Of a stretch of DNA of 64,000 nt, positions 31,908 through 45,607 are shown one piece after another (position 1 is the stretch's first letter; each line of letters opens with the position of its first letter). Source of the DNA: Karalla daura (Eukaryota; Chordata; Actinopteri; Chaetodontiformes; Leiognathidae); assembly GCA_029224185.1 (NCBI GenBank), contig CM055205.1, positions 6,727,309 through 6,791,308 on the forward strand, written 5' to 3'. The position numbers and the translations under genes are program-made. The notes below the pieces were generated by a model, which saw only the letters and a list, made by a program, of their open reading frames with translations, searched no databases and had not been told where the DNA came from.

Positions 31908-34900
31908 AGAGCTGCTGCTCGTGTGTCCCCGATAAAGGACGATGCAGTCGCGTGACTAATTCTTTCCCTGTTATCCTCGATCACGGTGCCTCGGCGTCTT
32001 ACTCTTGCAGCTGAACTGTTAAAAAAACGCTGCGACTGCGTTGGTGGAAGAAGCGAAACATTTGCTCAACTGTTACATTTGTATTTAGCGCTGGTGCAGC
32101 AGGTCAGCCTGACATCAAATCAAACATTTGTGCACAGAGTGATGCCCATGGCCAGCGAAATCTCGCTTTAATAAATGAGTGAACCATTTTAGTTGAGGTT
32201 AATGGAGCAAATCCAAGGAGCAACAGCTCAGAAAACTCTCCAGACTTTTTGTTTTCTCTTTCTCGATGCTATAGGTAAAACTGTTCCCGTGCGAGAGAGA
32301 GAGTTACGGGTTGCGTGTGCAGGCACTGTAGTGAGACATGGGAGGGTGCATGGATCTGATGACAGGCAGCTGGAAATGTAAGACAGTCCCTTCCTCGACT
32401 GTTTTTCCCTCTGAACCCTCGGAGACTTGGAGCAGAAATTGGAGGAGCAAACACAATAGAGGTCCACATCTGGTCTGGCGGAGAGATCCATCTGCTCCGA
32501 GTACATCATTACTGAGCATAAAGAACAAATTATCTGAAAAATAGCATGTCTGCCCTCAGTGTGTCCAAGCAGTCTTCATTTTCCGTATTTTGTGATAGTT
32601 GTATTTTGATATGACAAGCCTCTCCTTGGATTTTTTTTGTTGATACTGCTTCGGTTGGAAGCATTTGTTGTCATATTCAGCGCGGTATACATTTCATGGT
32701 TGTTTTTATGTTGTGTAGTTTGGTGTTGTAGACGTAACTTTATTGCTGTGTTTTTCTTCAAAGCACCTTTTGACATTGGTTCTGGTATTTGCTGCACAGT
32801 TTGGCCAAGATGGACAGCAATGCTTGTACGATATCTAGCGTCTCACATTTAGTGTAAAACAACATATTTAGTGTAAAACAACAAACAGAGCTTACAGTCT
32901 GATGATCCACCTTGCATTGCATTAGCCAGTTCTAAAGCAGCAAAATACACATTTGAGGATAGCAAATGTTGGAGGTCCTCTATTTGAATTATTAATAAAG
33001 GACCCGTTGTCCCCAAATAATTTTGCACAATAAAGCCAGCAGTCCTGGAAAAACAGTTGTATTATATGAGACTGGGAAGAAATACGGACAAAACATATTT
33101 TACCCAGGGTCTATTCAGCATGCATCCATCTTAGTGGTCCCTCCATGCGGGCAACTGTGTGCTGTCTTTCGAGGTCTGGAATACATTCTGAATAAATTTC
33201 CACTTTAAACTTTGTGCACTCTAAACGTGAAGTTTAGAGTGAGGTCCTAAAAGTGTGCGGCAAAACAGACATTACGTATATCTCGTTGCCAACTGTGCAA
33301 ACACCATCTGCCAAGGAACAGAGATTGAAAGCAGCATAGCAGCTACCCGGACGGCGTCCCTGGGGCCCGTCTCATTCCGGGACCAAAGAAACTCTCTATT
33401 CTGAGCGGGGACGGTGCATGCTTTCCTCCTTACTAATTACTGTGCATCACACATTATTCCTGCTCCCGTGTGCAGAAGAAGCGGGGGGGCCTGAGTCACA
33501 GCAAACGTTCTCTTGCAGCGAGAAGCACCTCGGAGCACAGGCTTGAATAATAACCTTCGGGCGTCTTGCTGTGAAACTGGCCCCGAGGCAAAGAGGGAGT
33601 CACAAAGAGTCACATTATCAGAAGTAAACACTCTTTGTTTCTAACCTGCAGTGGCGCCAGGACAGCATTGCCCACAAATCCTGGTTATTGTCCGAGCTCT
33701 CGCCTCCACCCATACTGAAACCTTTAGGATAGTTATTCCAAACGGTGATATGATAGTTAGCTGGAATGGATGTTTGCCACTCACTTGGAGTCCCTCAGCT
33801 GCAGAGGCATCGCTGACACCTGTAATCCTCCTCGTCACCGCAAAGCAAATCTTTCTCTGACCCACTCATGTGCACTTGTCTTCCAGTGGAGGCCACTTGG
33901 ACATGTTTCCTCTGGTAATTGCCAAAATTCGTGTCACATTACAGCCCTGAACTCTCGCAGAGCCAGTGGCTGCCAAACGCCACTAACGCCTGGTGAATTA
34001 TACATCCAGAGGGAGACAGAGGAGTGTGTGCCTGTGTGTGTGTGCCTGTGTGCGCGCGTGCGTGTGTGTGTGTGTGTGTGCGTGCGTGAAAGCGCACTGA
34101 AAAATCATTAAATCCCCTGCCGTCCTCAGCGTTCAACAAGTGTTTAAAAATGGATGAGGCGTCGAGAGAGTACCAGAAAGGAGAGGAGGGAAAGGTAATT
34201 TAGTGTGAGGAGTTGGATATGACTGGCGCTAATTTCTGCTCTGACTTGGGCGTCAGACACGCGCAGCGAGTGAATAAATGAATGATTAAGAGCACGTCGC
34301 CGGCCTCCGCCCATTGACTGTCTGCCGCTCCTACCAGTTTGGCCAAACTGGCGGGAGCAGCAGTGACATAACCGATGATCTGACGCCTGCTGATGTCTCC
34401 GGCCCAGACCGTCTTGCAGTCACAGCGGTTCAGTCACAGAGACGGCTTCCCAAGGCAACACTGATGACACATATTTGGTCGAGTTGACGGCATGCGATAA
34501 GTGTTTGCAAATTTATGCCGTTGATGCATAAACCGGCCAGAGAGAGGGCTTAGACGCTGCCAAACTCTCTGGGAAAACACATTTGTTTCTTTTGTTGTTG
34601 TTGTTGTTGGGGTTTTTTTTCACAGTTTTTTGTGTAAGCCCGTACCACAGCCTCACCTCTCCTGTAAACTCTGACCCCTCTGATCTTATTGCCACAATCT
34701 TGCATATTTTCTGACTGCGAAAAAATCTGGTCATCATAACAGAATAAATAACAAGTAAAGTCGTTCCCTCGGGGCTGTGTTGTGAGCTGTGTTCGATGTT
34801 GTCTTGTACTTGGCCGTTGAGGGTTCACAGAGCAGCGCTGGTCTGTCGAGGGGAAGCTGCTCACAGCATCCTGAGTGAAGCCGTTACTCGGTTCCACTCG

Positions 34901-37262
34901 AGTTGAAATATTGTCAGGCAGACGAGCAAATCAGGGAAAACGCTGTGGACATGCTGTGCAGCTGAGCTCTCAGCATCAGTGAAAGAAAAACCGCCATCAC
35001 ATGAAACACACCGAGCAATCTCTCCTGAGATGATCAGCATTTGTTTTATTCCGCCTAGATGGCGCCTGATATTTACCACCGTGGATATCAAAAGAGATAT
35101 CGGGGGATATAGTTTTATTCCTGGGCTGTGATGAGAGACGCTGTTATTGGTGTTTATTCCATCTGTGCTCATCAGTCTGGATGTTGTGTATGGTTTGTGT
35201 TTAATATTTAATGATTTGTTTTGTCTAATGGCTTTGTGTTTAACTGCCACCATGTGAGTTATGGGGCGGCATTAACATGCTAATCTCCTCTCCGAGGATC
35301 GGAGGAACGATGGATAACCGCGTGAAAACTACGTAAAAAAATGCTCCATTTGCATCAACGTGAGCTTTGGCAGTGTTGCTGTGGTGAAAACAAAACAAAA
35401 ATCAATGTTAAATATTTAATTTTGTGCAGACTGTATACTTATATTTACTTATATTTAAAAGGTGGGTGTTGTTCTTTTTACTGCACTGAGCTCAGCTCCA
35501 GTGACTTGGAGGATGAAAATTGGTCCGGACGCATCATTGCAAGTACTTTTAGGATTTTAAGTCGTGTGCGCATGCATTTTACTCGTCTTTTATTTGTGCC
35601 ACGTGCTTTACGAGAAGTGCTATACACAGAAAGTTGATCGGTTGATTAATAGCTCATGAAGTATATTTCAATCCGTATCGAACTGCGCGGCTGGTGAGCA
35701 CTGACATTTCTCACCATTTCTGTAATGTAAACATTACAACCAGAGCAATATTGATCCCGTAATGGAGGAAAAAAATCTGCTGCGAAAAAGCTCCACTTTC
35801 CAGCACTTTAATGGAGTACTTCTGCTTTTACATTAATGAATGATGATAAGAGTACTGCAACTTTAAACAGCCTGCTAAACTCATTTCCCGATGATGATCA
35901 AATTATTTGGAACTTAGAGCCGGTTATTTTCCTATTTCATCCAAGCGCAATTTCCTAAGTAAAAGCGTCTGAGCGTTTCCTGCACATCTGCGCGAACACT
36001 GGCACTTGTGAGCTTGACTTGTCACTGAAGGCACCAGATGGTTTTTGCAGGGATCGGCCCCCGGGCTGAATCCAAATCACGCATTCACAAAAGCGAGCTC
36101 GGATTCTGCACCACGGCTGCCGAGTCGCACCACGGCCCGGCATCAGATCGATAGAGTGCATTGCATTGTGGGACGGCGATCATCGAGGAGCTCACGCGCC
36201 GTAGACACTGTGTTGCTTTACGAGGACACTAAACAAGAGGCGCACGGCTGCCCAGCGATAGCAGGGCTGTTAGCAGGTTATGGGGATGTCATTGCAAACC
36301 CCCGGTGAGACACATTTAGGCCCTGGATGAGAACAGTCATTTTATTTTATCTTTTCGTTGAGTACAAAAAGAAAATGCTTCAGCACGGCCTGTGCCGCCC
36401 GAGCAGGCTCTGAATAGAACGCCAGGTAATAAAGTCGTCGCTCCCCTCCTCTCCCTGTGTGATGCCTCGTGTTTCCTCGGAGGGAGTAACCTACATCCAC
36501 TCTGGTCCATCAGCAGTGACACACGTCTTTTATAATTTAGCGCCCGGACCCAGACAGGCTTTCCTGCAGATTACAGGCAGACGATTACCAGCAGCTCACG
36601 GCACCTCTCCATCCAGAGGAAGGTAGTGACAGCCGCTCTGGTGACACAGAGGGTTGAAATCATCAGGCCTTTCTGCTGGCCACAAGCATGATAACATAAA
36701 AGCACACGCGCTTTAGTGCCGATGTCTCTTCACTGATAACAAGGCTCCAGCTGAGCATCCAGAGTGCTGTTTTTTTTTCCCCTCCTTTTTATTCTTTGTG
36801 TCTCTCATTTCATCAAAGCTTTTTAATTGCGCAGAGTTTAGAAAAGTGTCACCGTTTAATGAACCCTCATCAACATGAATCGAATGCAAGGTGTTCACGC
36901 ACGTTTGATTTCGCCTGCTGACCGCATATGTACCTACCAGGCGAGCACTCATGTGCGCGTTGACATAATTGCACACTGAATTAGGTTTTGAAACGGGAGC
37001 AAAGGAGGACATCTGTTGGAGTGACACTTTTTCTGTCCATAATTAGTCCTCATTTGAAACAGCAGCCACAAGTTCAGCTCTCGTCGCTGGGGGATCTCGG
37101 TTAACTGCTTGTCAGGGAGGTATTGATTTACTTTACAGAGAGCTATTCTTCGTCTGAGATGGTGGCGAGCAGTATCAGACTGCAGAAATGGAGACACACT
37201 TGTGCTGCTGAGTAGCAGGCCAGAAGATCCTCAGTGGATACTGGTTTATTAAAAGCACAGCG

Positions 37263-37264
<2 letters not shown>

Positions 37265-37335
<71 letters not shown>
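37265..37335. repeat. (CA)n microsatellite
   Basis: Uninterrupted CA run of about 70 bases in the trim71-cck desert. Confidence 0.98.
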
Positions 37336-37339
<4 letters not shown>

Positions 37340-37710
37340 GGCATTCTTATGCTCATCTGTGTACGGACGGTCCACAAAAACAGGGGGCAAGGCCGTGTCT
37401 CCAGATACAAACACTAAATATGAAAGTGCTGCTGTTACACAACAAGCCATGGAGAGAATATGCCTGAAGATCACAGCGTGCAGGGGCTGTTTGCAAGAAT
37501 TTAGCCCTGGGCGAAAAACAGGCTGCGCATTGCAAATAAAAATATAAAAATCTCTGTCTGTTGCTGTGCCTAAATTCTTTCAGAAGGAAAACAAATCCTC
37601 GTACAGATTTTCCTGAAGCAGTGGCCGGTGCCGCATTGTTGTTCTTCACCTGAAAGGCAGCAGAAGCGAGCTGGCTTTTTCTGTTTGGCACTATATAATT
37701 CAGGTTTTTG

Positions 37711-37880
37711 GTGACATGGTGGGGGGGCGGATAGCGCTGTCACCTCACAGCAAGAATCTGCCCATTTTGACTGTTGGTTCTCTTATATGTGTGTGTACTC
37801 TGGTTTTCTCCCATAGTTAATAGATTTTGATCGATCTGAGACTCTAAATTGCCCCTAGATGTGAGTGTGAGAGCGAAAGT
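37711..37880 (+). mobile_element. degenerate teleost dispersed repeat copy
   Basis: Contains GTCACCTCACAGCAAGAA, GGTTTTCTCCCATAG and ACTCTAAATTGCCCCTAGAT in order, the conserved blocks of a common fish tRNA-like-headed interspersed repeat. Confidence 0.6.
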
Positions 37881-38575
37881 CAAAGTCAAAAGGTCACGGG
37901 TAGATGTGTTAAATTCAGTTATACATGTTTTAAGTGATAAATTGAATTAAAAGAAAAAGGATGAATGTGAGGAAGGGAATGGTGGCCGTAGTTTTTCCTT
38001 GACAGCTCCTGGGTGGAGGGAAAGATTTAAGTGACGTTGAAACAGTGTTCACGAGTGAGCCAGAGTTAGATCCTCCACGCCGACAGCTCAACAGATTGCA
38101 AGAGACCGGGATGGAGAACAGGTGCAGTCGGAAATAACAAGCTCTGCAGTTTCATCTTCAGTTTATTTAAAGTGCACCTCTCCCAGAAAGTCTGCATGTT
38201 AGAAATCGATGAAAACAAAGCACAATAAGGAAGCATACAGCACATGTCCAGTAATCAGCTTAAATATGGCAACAAGGTTTAGGTCGTGTTGTCATATTAG
38301 CATGTTACATGTGAACCACGGTTGGTCAGGTTTGCTTGTCATTGAGGAAAAGCCAGAGTTTAGAGCCAGAGGAATCGGGCTATGGAGAATCCACACTGAG
38401 GATCCACATAGCTCTACTCCCAAATGAGCATGATTATTCCAGAGGAGAGATGTAGGAAGAGGCTCCTGCAGCGTGAGTCTCCTTATTAAATCAGCAGTTC
38501 AGTAACTGGCATCGAGGGAACGTGATAGTGCATATGGAAAGCATGGATATATACATAGTAAGTAGCTCTTTTAAG

Positions 38576-38740
38576 GCACCACTCAGTGGTGAGTGGTTAA
38601 TGCTTTGCCACACAGCAAGAAGGTCTCAGGTGTGAATCCCATTTGGATTGCAGGCTTTCCTGTGTCAACTTAAGATGCTCCTTCTGCCTGGGTTCTCTGT
38701 ACATCTACTCCGATTTTCTCCCAGTTTCTCTCTTACCTGA
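38576..38740 (+). mobile_element. degenerate teleost dispersed repeat copy with tRNA-like head
   Basis: Head part AGTGGTTAATGCTTTGCC, ACACAGCAAGAAGGTCTCAG and GTGTGAATCCC resembles a decayed tRNA A/B-box promoter region. It then continues with TCTCCCAGTTTCTC. Confidence 0.55.
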
Positions 38741-41365
38741 GACAATGGAGCCCACCTGGTGCAATGCTATTTATTTTGTCTGTGAAACTGTCCATGGAGG
38801 CACAGTTATTACTCAGCATCAGGAGGGCATCTCTGCAAGCCTGCTGGTACATAATGTAGCACTGAAAGCAGTGATATTGAGAGATGGGTTTCATAAGAAC
38901 ATCAAATTGAATCAGAGAGCGTTAGGATAATGACTGAGCAGAGGTCAGAGACTAAAAGACCAGGGAGTAAAGTTCACCGGATAGTGAGACCCCTGCGGGC
39001 ACGAGGCAAAGCAAATGCATCAGTGATTGTTGTGACGGCTCAGCTTGAATATTTAGAGATGAATGAGATCAGTATTGAACTTGTCAATTATAATGATGAA
39101 GTTTGGTAGGCCTCAAAATACCTGAGGTAACCCAGTTCAGGAATTCAGAGTTGGCTCAACATGAGGAGGAGGCCATACATCGCCCATACAATCCCTCATA
39201 TAATATATTTATATATAAGGAAGATGGGAGGTTTGTGCTAGGCAGTGGCAGAGAGTGGCACACTAATCCTTATAATTGCATATTTTCTACAGTTGTTTCT
39301 GAGCAAAATTGAGAGAGAGTGTGTCATAGGCTGGCTTTCTCAACACGAGCCCCATAAACAATAAATAAACAAAGCAAGGTGCAGTTTCAGGGCCGAGTAA
39401 AACGCAGAGTAAAAAAAAAAAAGTTCCTGAAGTATAGTCATCAAATAGACCCGAGCTCCCTCTCAACTGTGACCAATCTGAGCTGTGGCAGACTGTTAAC
39501 TCTGTCACCTGGCCTGTTCTCCAGCACTGCTCCCTGTCACCATCCTCACATCCAGCGCTGTCCCTGTAATAATGGAGGAAAGGTCCTTCTGTCGAGAGAC
39601 TCAACCTGAAATCTAATTTTTATTCACCATTTGTTACTGATCGTTGAGCTGAACGCCTGTGCACACGCTCCACCTGCAGGACCTAAGCTCGTGAAAGGAA
39701 ATGTGAAGCTCATGTCTCAAAGGTGCCCTGCTATGTTAAAACGTGTGTTAGTCTCCGGGTTCACTCTGCACCCTGAATTAACGAGTAGAGCAATCAAGTC
39801 AAAAATGTTCTTGGCTAAAAGCCTGCCGACACCCTGTCTGGATCTCAGGCTGAAGAAAGAGGTGGAACAATGTTTTCATTACTGCCAGTCGATCGTATTG
39901 ACCGCCCCGGGATTCTCTCAGTCTAACGGACCTTCGCCTTCTTGCTGCTAATTACTTAGTTAATTCCATGAGCAGCCACACAGAGTCACTGCCTCCTCCC
40001 CTGTCTGGCCTTCCTCTCCTCCTCCTCTCTTCCTTTCACATCCCTCTCCGTCCTCCTTTCTTTCCTGCTCTGGTCCGCCTAATCCCCGCATCCTCGCGGG
40101 ACGTTAAACAGTGTTTCTCAGGAAATTGATCGACGCGCAGGATGGGGAATCGGACTCCTGAATTAAACAGACGCTTTACCACAACCTTTACCTTGTGCTT
40201 CGTCCGTTGCTGAATGTGCCGCGCCGGATGGGAGGAGCAACGAGAACCCAGAGAACGAGAAGATTTGAGCAATTTTCACATGATAATATGTGTGACCATC
40301 TCCATCATAATGGGCCTCTGCTGCGGCGAGGCAAGCTCGCTGTCATCGAGCCGCGTGTCAGAACAATTGATGGGAGGCACACAGTGTAATAGGTCTTCCT
40401 GTCCTGTCCATGCTGGTGTTTGATCTCCAGGGAGACTCATTCACATGTCAGGGGGGGAAGTCACCCGCGGTCCGGCAAAGAAAATGGAAGCGCTTCATAT
40501 GTGGGAATGAGTCCCGCGCATCCTGCAGAGAAACTAATAAAATTTCACTACTTTTTTTTTTTTAAATAACTTTTCATACCCACCCTCTAACTTTTTTTTT
40601 TTTAAGAAAAAAATGATTGGTTTTGATAGAGGAAATAGAAACGCGAGGCTTGTTTACCTGCATGCCTGGAAATATCCCCGATATAATTCTGTAAATTGTG
40701 TAATCAGGTTAGATTATTCCTGGACATGCAGTAAGTTAGTGCCGCATGCATGGCTGAATATTGAATATTCCTCTAACCATCCTTTGTGTGCGTCTGAATG
40801 TATTTGCGTGTGTGCGGGGTCTGTCCTCCGAGCGCAGCCAAGGGTCCAGGTGTCTTTTTTTCTTTCTCTACGTGGCACTTGAAGCTGAATTGATTGGGTC
40901 TGGAGTGCTCGGAGACCAGCTCCGCGTACGCCATCAGCGCCGTCCACACGTCGCCACATGCCCCTCGATGTCACCGCCGCGCACGACTGTGTCGTGCTGG
41001 AGGGGGTGAGAGGGTCATGTGACTGCTGACTGCTCTGCATACAAGAGCTCGCTGGCCCAGGTAGGGACGTAACCGTGGCCCGAGGTTTTTAAATGGATAT
41101 AATTTAGAAAAAAGATAAATAGATTAAATAATTTGTTCATTTTCAATTGAGTTCAATTTTACAGGGAGTGAGTTTGTTTTCTCGGTGTGAGCTATAGGAG
41201 GACATTCGTTGTGATTTGATCCAGAAGCCTGTTGGCTTGGCATGGTCTAGTTTAGCTCAGCATCACTGGAAACAGCAAAGCCTGGCCACCTGAGTCCTGG
41301 GGTAAAAACACCCGCACAACAAGTTAGATCTGACAGACCGCATATCTGACAGTCTGTGTCATCTG

Positions 41366-41536
41366 TGCTTTTCTGTGTGGAGTTTGCATGTTCTCCCCTG
41401 TGACTGCGTTGGTTTCCAAAAAGTCCAAAAACATGCAGGTTTAGGCACTGAAGACTCTCAATGACTGACTAATGGGAGTGTGGTGTAGAACAGGATGCCG
41501 GGGTACAAAGCAAGTATTGTGATGATGGATGGAAGT
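41366..41536 (+). mobile_element. degenerate teleost dispersed repeat copy, 3' part
   Basis: TTCTGTGTGGAGTTTGCATG, TTCTCCCCTGTGACTGCGTT and GTCCAAAAACATGCAGGTTT match the middle of the same repeat; it ends in GATGATGGATGGA. Confidence 0.6.
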
Positions 41537-42837
41537 ACATATACGATTACTAGCTTAGTCATTTATTAGCATTTATTAATTTATTATCATAATCATTCAT
41601 ACCACCCGGACAAAAACTACGATATAGACTGTAATTTAACCTCAATAAATGCATGAACCACCCCTTAGAAATTGTAGCCACGGTCCAAAATGTCCTCCCT
41701 TACTATAATCGTCTCCATCACGGGGGTTAAAAACTTGCACAGTTTGAAGCACACTCACACATATATAGACTGCAACAGATGGGCGTACAGTATGTAACGC
41801 TCCTCATGGCATGAAACACCTGCTGGGCTTGAGATTGAAGCGCAGCAGCGACGTACCACGAGAGCCACGGTGTGCAGAGGGAGGATTGAGTATTTGCAGC
41901 TCAGCAGAATTCACAAGCAGAATCACCGGGCAAAACTCAGATATGTGAAGGAGGCCCTGAATCTAGCTCGCAGCTGTGCAAAAAAAACAAAAAACGGGTC
42001 CTCCGAGTCTGCCCTAAGTGCCTGTTTGTGGGTCTGAGTGTGAGACAGCACCACGGAGACGGAAACATTAATAGATGTATGCATTATTTAGCGTGTTTAC
42101 TCGCTATACCAAAGCTGCAGCAAATGCCCTCGGCAAGGGGTCTCTCGCTGTCTCTCCTTATAATAACACACTTTTTATCCCCCCCGCGGAGGTCTGCCTG
42201 ACGTCTCGATGGACTCCAGAACGCCGGCATCCGCCCAGGTGTGGTCACATCCACTCACTTGGCCCGCAGGCCGACTTTGGTTCGCCTACGTTGGAGGCGA
42301 GTCGATGATCCCGTCCAACAGGTTGCCTCGCGGCCGCGCTGCCTCCGTGCCTCCCGTGAAAAACCTCCGAGACGGGGGGAAAAAAAAACTCAGAAACACA
42401 CACTCGATCCGAGCCCATGCGCGCCTCCCACACCGCACGCTTAATTAATTCTAATTTGATCGGCCGTGGCCTCACCTCCCACACTCATGCCTGGAGAAAA
42501 CGTTACAGCTGCGTCGGAGAGAGAGAGGGAGAGAGAGAGAGAGACCGCAAATGTGAAAAGTAAAACGACCTGTGGAGGATGGTGTGGAGCTGGACAGGTG
42601 GCCGGAGCTGCATGTGTTCAGTGCTGAGGCGTGTCGTGTTGTCTGACACCAGCGCCACAGGTGACGTGTCCGACGTGCGTGCCCGGAGCAGATTCTCGCC
42701 ACGGCCTCAGGAAGAGGATCTGGATTTCGATATGTCTCTTTACGTTACCACCCGACACTTTTTTTTTGAATTTCGTATGTCGATATTCAGGGGCCGTTTG
42801 TTGACCTGGTGCTACCTCGCAGCAAAGAGGCCGAGTC

Positions 42838-43040
42838 TGCCCGGGTTTTCCCCAGGTGCTCTGGCTTTCTCCCACAGTCCGAAAAACATGTACATTTAGG
42901 TCCATTTCATTTAGGAGTGAGTGTGAGAGTGAATGGTGTGTGTGTGAAAGTGTGCGATGAATTCCAATGGGTTGTTCTCTGCCTGTACCCCATGTGTACT
43001 GACAATAAGCCCCAGCAAAGCTTGCGATGGATGCATGTCA
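42838..43040 (+). mobile_element. degenerate teleost dispersed repeat copy, 3' part
   Basis: GGCTTTCTCCCACAGTCCGA, AAAACATGTACATTTAGGTC and a GTGAGTGTGAGAGTGAATGG block match the same repeat family as the copies at 26.9, 37.7 and 41.4 kb. Confidence 0.6.
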
Positions 43041-44656
43041 ATATCCACTTCCAAAGAAAATTAAAGTATTTCATCTGGCCTAACTCTCAATTATCTAGTA
43101 CATACCTGATTAATGAGAGATACGGCTACTAAATAAATGATATTTCTACATAGCACGCGTGCAAATTAAAGGTAATACCAGTGTATGTGTCATGTCAGTG
43201 AGATATATTCACAGATCTGAGCCTGTTTAATAGATTTATTTGGGGCAATCATGTTGAAATCCAGCCATCGGTTATCACCCAGTCAAGTCGATAGGGTGAG
43301 TGAGTCAGCCAATGTTACAACATCAACATGTGCTCCGTCTTGGTCTCTACCGACTTGTTTCCTGTCCAATCTTCGTTTTCCTTTTTCTGCTCCTGAGAGA
43401 AATATTTCACTTTCCAGCTCTTAAATGCTGCTTTTTATCAAGAGCCTTTGCAGACTCTGTCTGCCATTCAGCGATGGGATCATGGATTTAGTAAAGCTCT
43501 TTTGCCGGAAGATGCTGCTGTAAAACTGCAGCTGAAATCTGCTTAAATGAAAGGAAAACAGTTTTTCCTAACAAGGTCATTGTATTTTGCAGAATAACTC
43601 CTGCTACACCTTGAAAACCCTGTCAGTTTGTCTTGGACAATAATTGCTCTCAACATTCATTGACTTAAGCCACTGCCTTGAATGTTTCCCCCTTTCCTTC
43701 CTTTGTTAACCTCTTTTATTTGGATTATAGATCGCTCCTTTAGACACATTATACATCTGCATAGGCAGTAATTAAGTGTCAGCCATCTGACTAACTAAGT
43801 TTAATAGAAGCTCATCCTAGACATAACCTGTTTTTAAAGATTTTTTTCCACCTTTTTGGCAGCATATGAGCACTTGATCCATATTTAATTGAATGTCAGA
43901 AGAAGAGAGCGTGTGTGTGTGTGCGATCAGTGAGCTCTCCATCTCAGATCTGTCCCTCATTTATCTCTCCCAATTACAGCAAGCGCAATAAGAGGACGTC
44001 TGTATTTCCCCCCTCCGTGATTCCCCAGTGGATGTTAACCTTACTTAACTGCCTGGCTGCTGCTACAATTCCTCGCCCACATTATCTCAGCAGGTGCAAA
44101 CAGCCCGGGTGCCGTGGCAGCCGTCCTAATCCTGTCACGCAGCTGTGGGCCGCTCTCCTCATTAATAAAAACATTAACTCACAGCAGCAGATCGATGGCT
44201 ATCGACTCCGGCTGACGGATTGGCTACACCTGCCGGATCGATGAGCAAGAGAGAGAGAGACAGAGAGACAGAGAGACAGAGAGAAACAGAGAGAGAGAGA
44301 GAGAGAGGAGATGTCTCAGTTTGAGTTAAATGAGCAAAACTGAAGATTCTCATCTAAGCTTCCACCCACTTTGTGTGAACGTCCACTGACATCAAATGTG
44401 TGTGTGTGTGTGTGTGTGTGTGCACGCTGGGGCAGTAGAAAGGGTGGATGTGTGGTCAAGCATGTGGGTGTGTGTATTATGTTTGTACAAATGCGTGCTC
44501 ACACACACACACATGCACACCATCGTCCTCATGACTGTGGTTAAAGTGTTGTGATTGTTCCACTGAATAAAAATACACAAAATTATGGGAAAAAAAGCTT
44601 TTTAGTGTTTTATTTCAGCTGTGAGCACATAAAACACACTATCACACACGCACATA

Positions 44657-44657
<1 letters not shown>

Positions 44658-44698
<41 letters not shown>
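44658..44698. repeat. (CA)n microsatellite upstream of cck
   Basis: CA run of about 40 bases, about 210 bases upstream of the cck TATA box. Confidence 0.97.
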
Positions 44699-44702
<4 letters not shown>

Positions 44703-44835
44703 AGGAACAAGCACCTGATGTTGAATTTTATGACGAGCAAACAGACAATAAAACGGAAGCATTAAGGTTGTTGCAGATTCACTCACATTAGGCTCGCAAT
44801 CACACAGAGGAATACACAGGATGTTCACCAAGGCA

Positions 44836-44886
44836 ACACACACACACACACACACACACATGCATGCACACACACATACACACACA
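44836..44886. repeat. cck: interrupted (CA)n microsatellite in cck core promoter region
   Basis: CA repeats split by TGCATGCA. It ends about 22 bases upstream of the TATA box. Confidence 0.95.
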
Positions 44887-44907
44887 GAGAAGACGCTGAG
44901 CGGGGAG

Positions 44908-44915
44908 TATAAAAG
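44908..44915 (+). promoter_or_regulatory. cck: TATA box of cck
   Basis: TATAAAAG, about 30 bases upstream of the inferred start of the non-coding first exon. CCK genes of other vertebrates also have a TATA promoter and a non-coding first exon. Confidence 0.75.
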
Positions 44916-44937
44916 GGGCATCCTTCCACTCAACACA

Positions 44938-44994
44938 GAAGTACTCTCCTCGCTCTCACACACTCTTCTAACACGCTGAACCTCTGTCCTCAAG
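44938..44994 (+). other. cck: cck non-coding exon 1
   Basis: The start is inferred from the TATA position. It ends at a strong donor, TCAAG|GTAAGG. It contains no ATG, and splicing to 45,608 brings the ATG to the very first base of exon 2. Confidence 0.6.
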
Positions 44995-45607
44995 GTAAGG
45001 AGGCTTCTTTTGCTCCTCTTTTTCTTTTTTCCTTTCTTTTTCTGTCTAGATCAAAGAGCAGACATTATATTATCATCTAATAAGGCTTTTATGCTTTTTT
45101 TTTATTCCTCATCTCAGACTGGATTTCAAGCCTGGATGTGATTTTTAGAGGAAAAAAACAGAACGTTGACGAGACAAGATGAGAACATCTTTTTATATTT
45201 TCCTTTATAAAATCTTTATTGAATATGAAAATCGAGGTAACTACATTGCAGTCGGTATCTTTTCTTTCCAGGCTACTGATGAATTACAACTTCAGAGATT
45301 CAAGGAGAATTTGCATGCTTTCTTGCTCTGCATTGAATGATTCTGTTTCCAGAGTTGAAAAGACGCGTTTTCCGTGTTTACCACCGAGCGTCTCTGACCT
45401 GCTGAAATCGCGCTCAGGGTGTTGGGAACAGTGTGTGGTGCGCGGTGCTCCTGGACGACAGTGTGAACACGCCGCTCTGATTCTCTCGCCTCTTCCCCGC
45501 AGTCAGAGCCATCCTCGTCTGTGGCAGATGGTCTCAGCCGTAGTTTCTCGGAGCCTGCTCCGTCGCCCCTTCTCATGAAACTTTCCTCCTTTGCGTGTGT
45601 GTTTCAG

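Larger units (their letters stand above)
19600..44900. other. 25-kb intergenic desert between trim71 and cck
   Basis: No reading frame here resembles a known domain or can be spliced into one. It holds dispersed repeat remnants (26.9-27.1, 37.7, 38.6, 41.4 and 42.9 kb), CA/GT/GA repeats (31.82-31.91, 37.27-37.34, 44.25-44.31 kb), a G-rich tract (21.52 kb), a small hairpin (33,217-33,241), and long non-repetitive stretches rich in TAAT and CAGCTG motifs, notably 29.16-29.87 kb and about 34.1-36.7 kb. These could be conserved enhancers of either flanking gene, but that cannot be judged without comparison. Confidence 0.7.

Noticed and set aside
38620..38640. tRNA gene suggested by a B-box-like GTGTGAATCCC
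   Set aside because: No cloverleaf can be formed. It belongs to the head of a decayed dispersed repeat.
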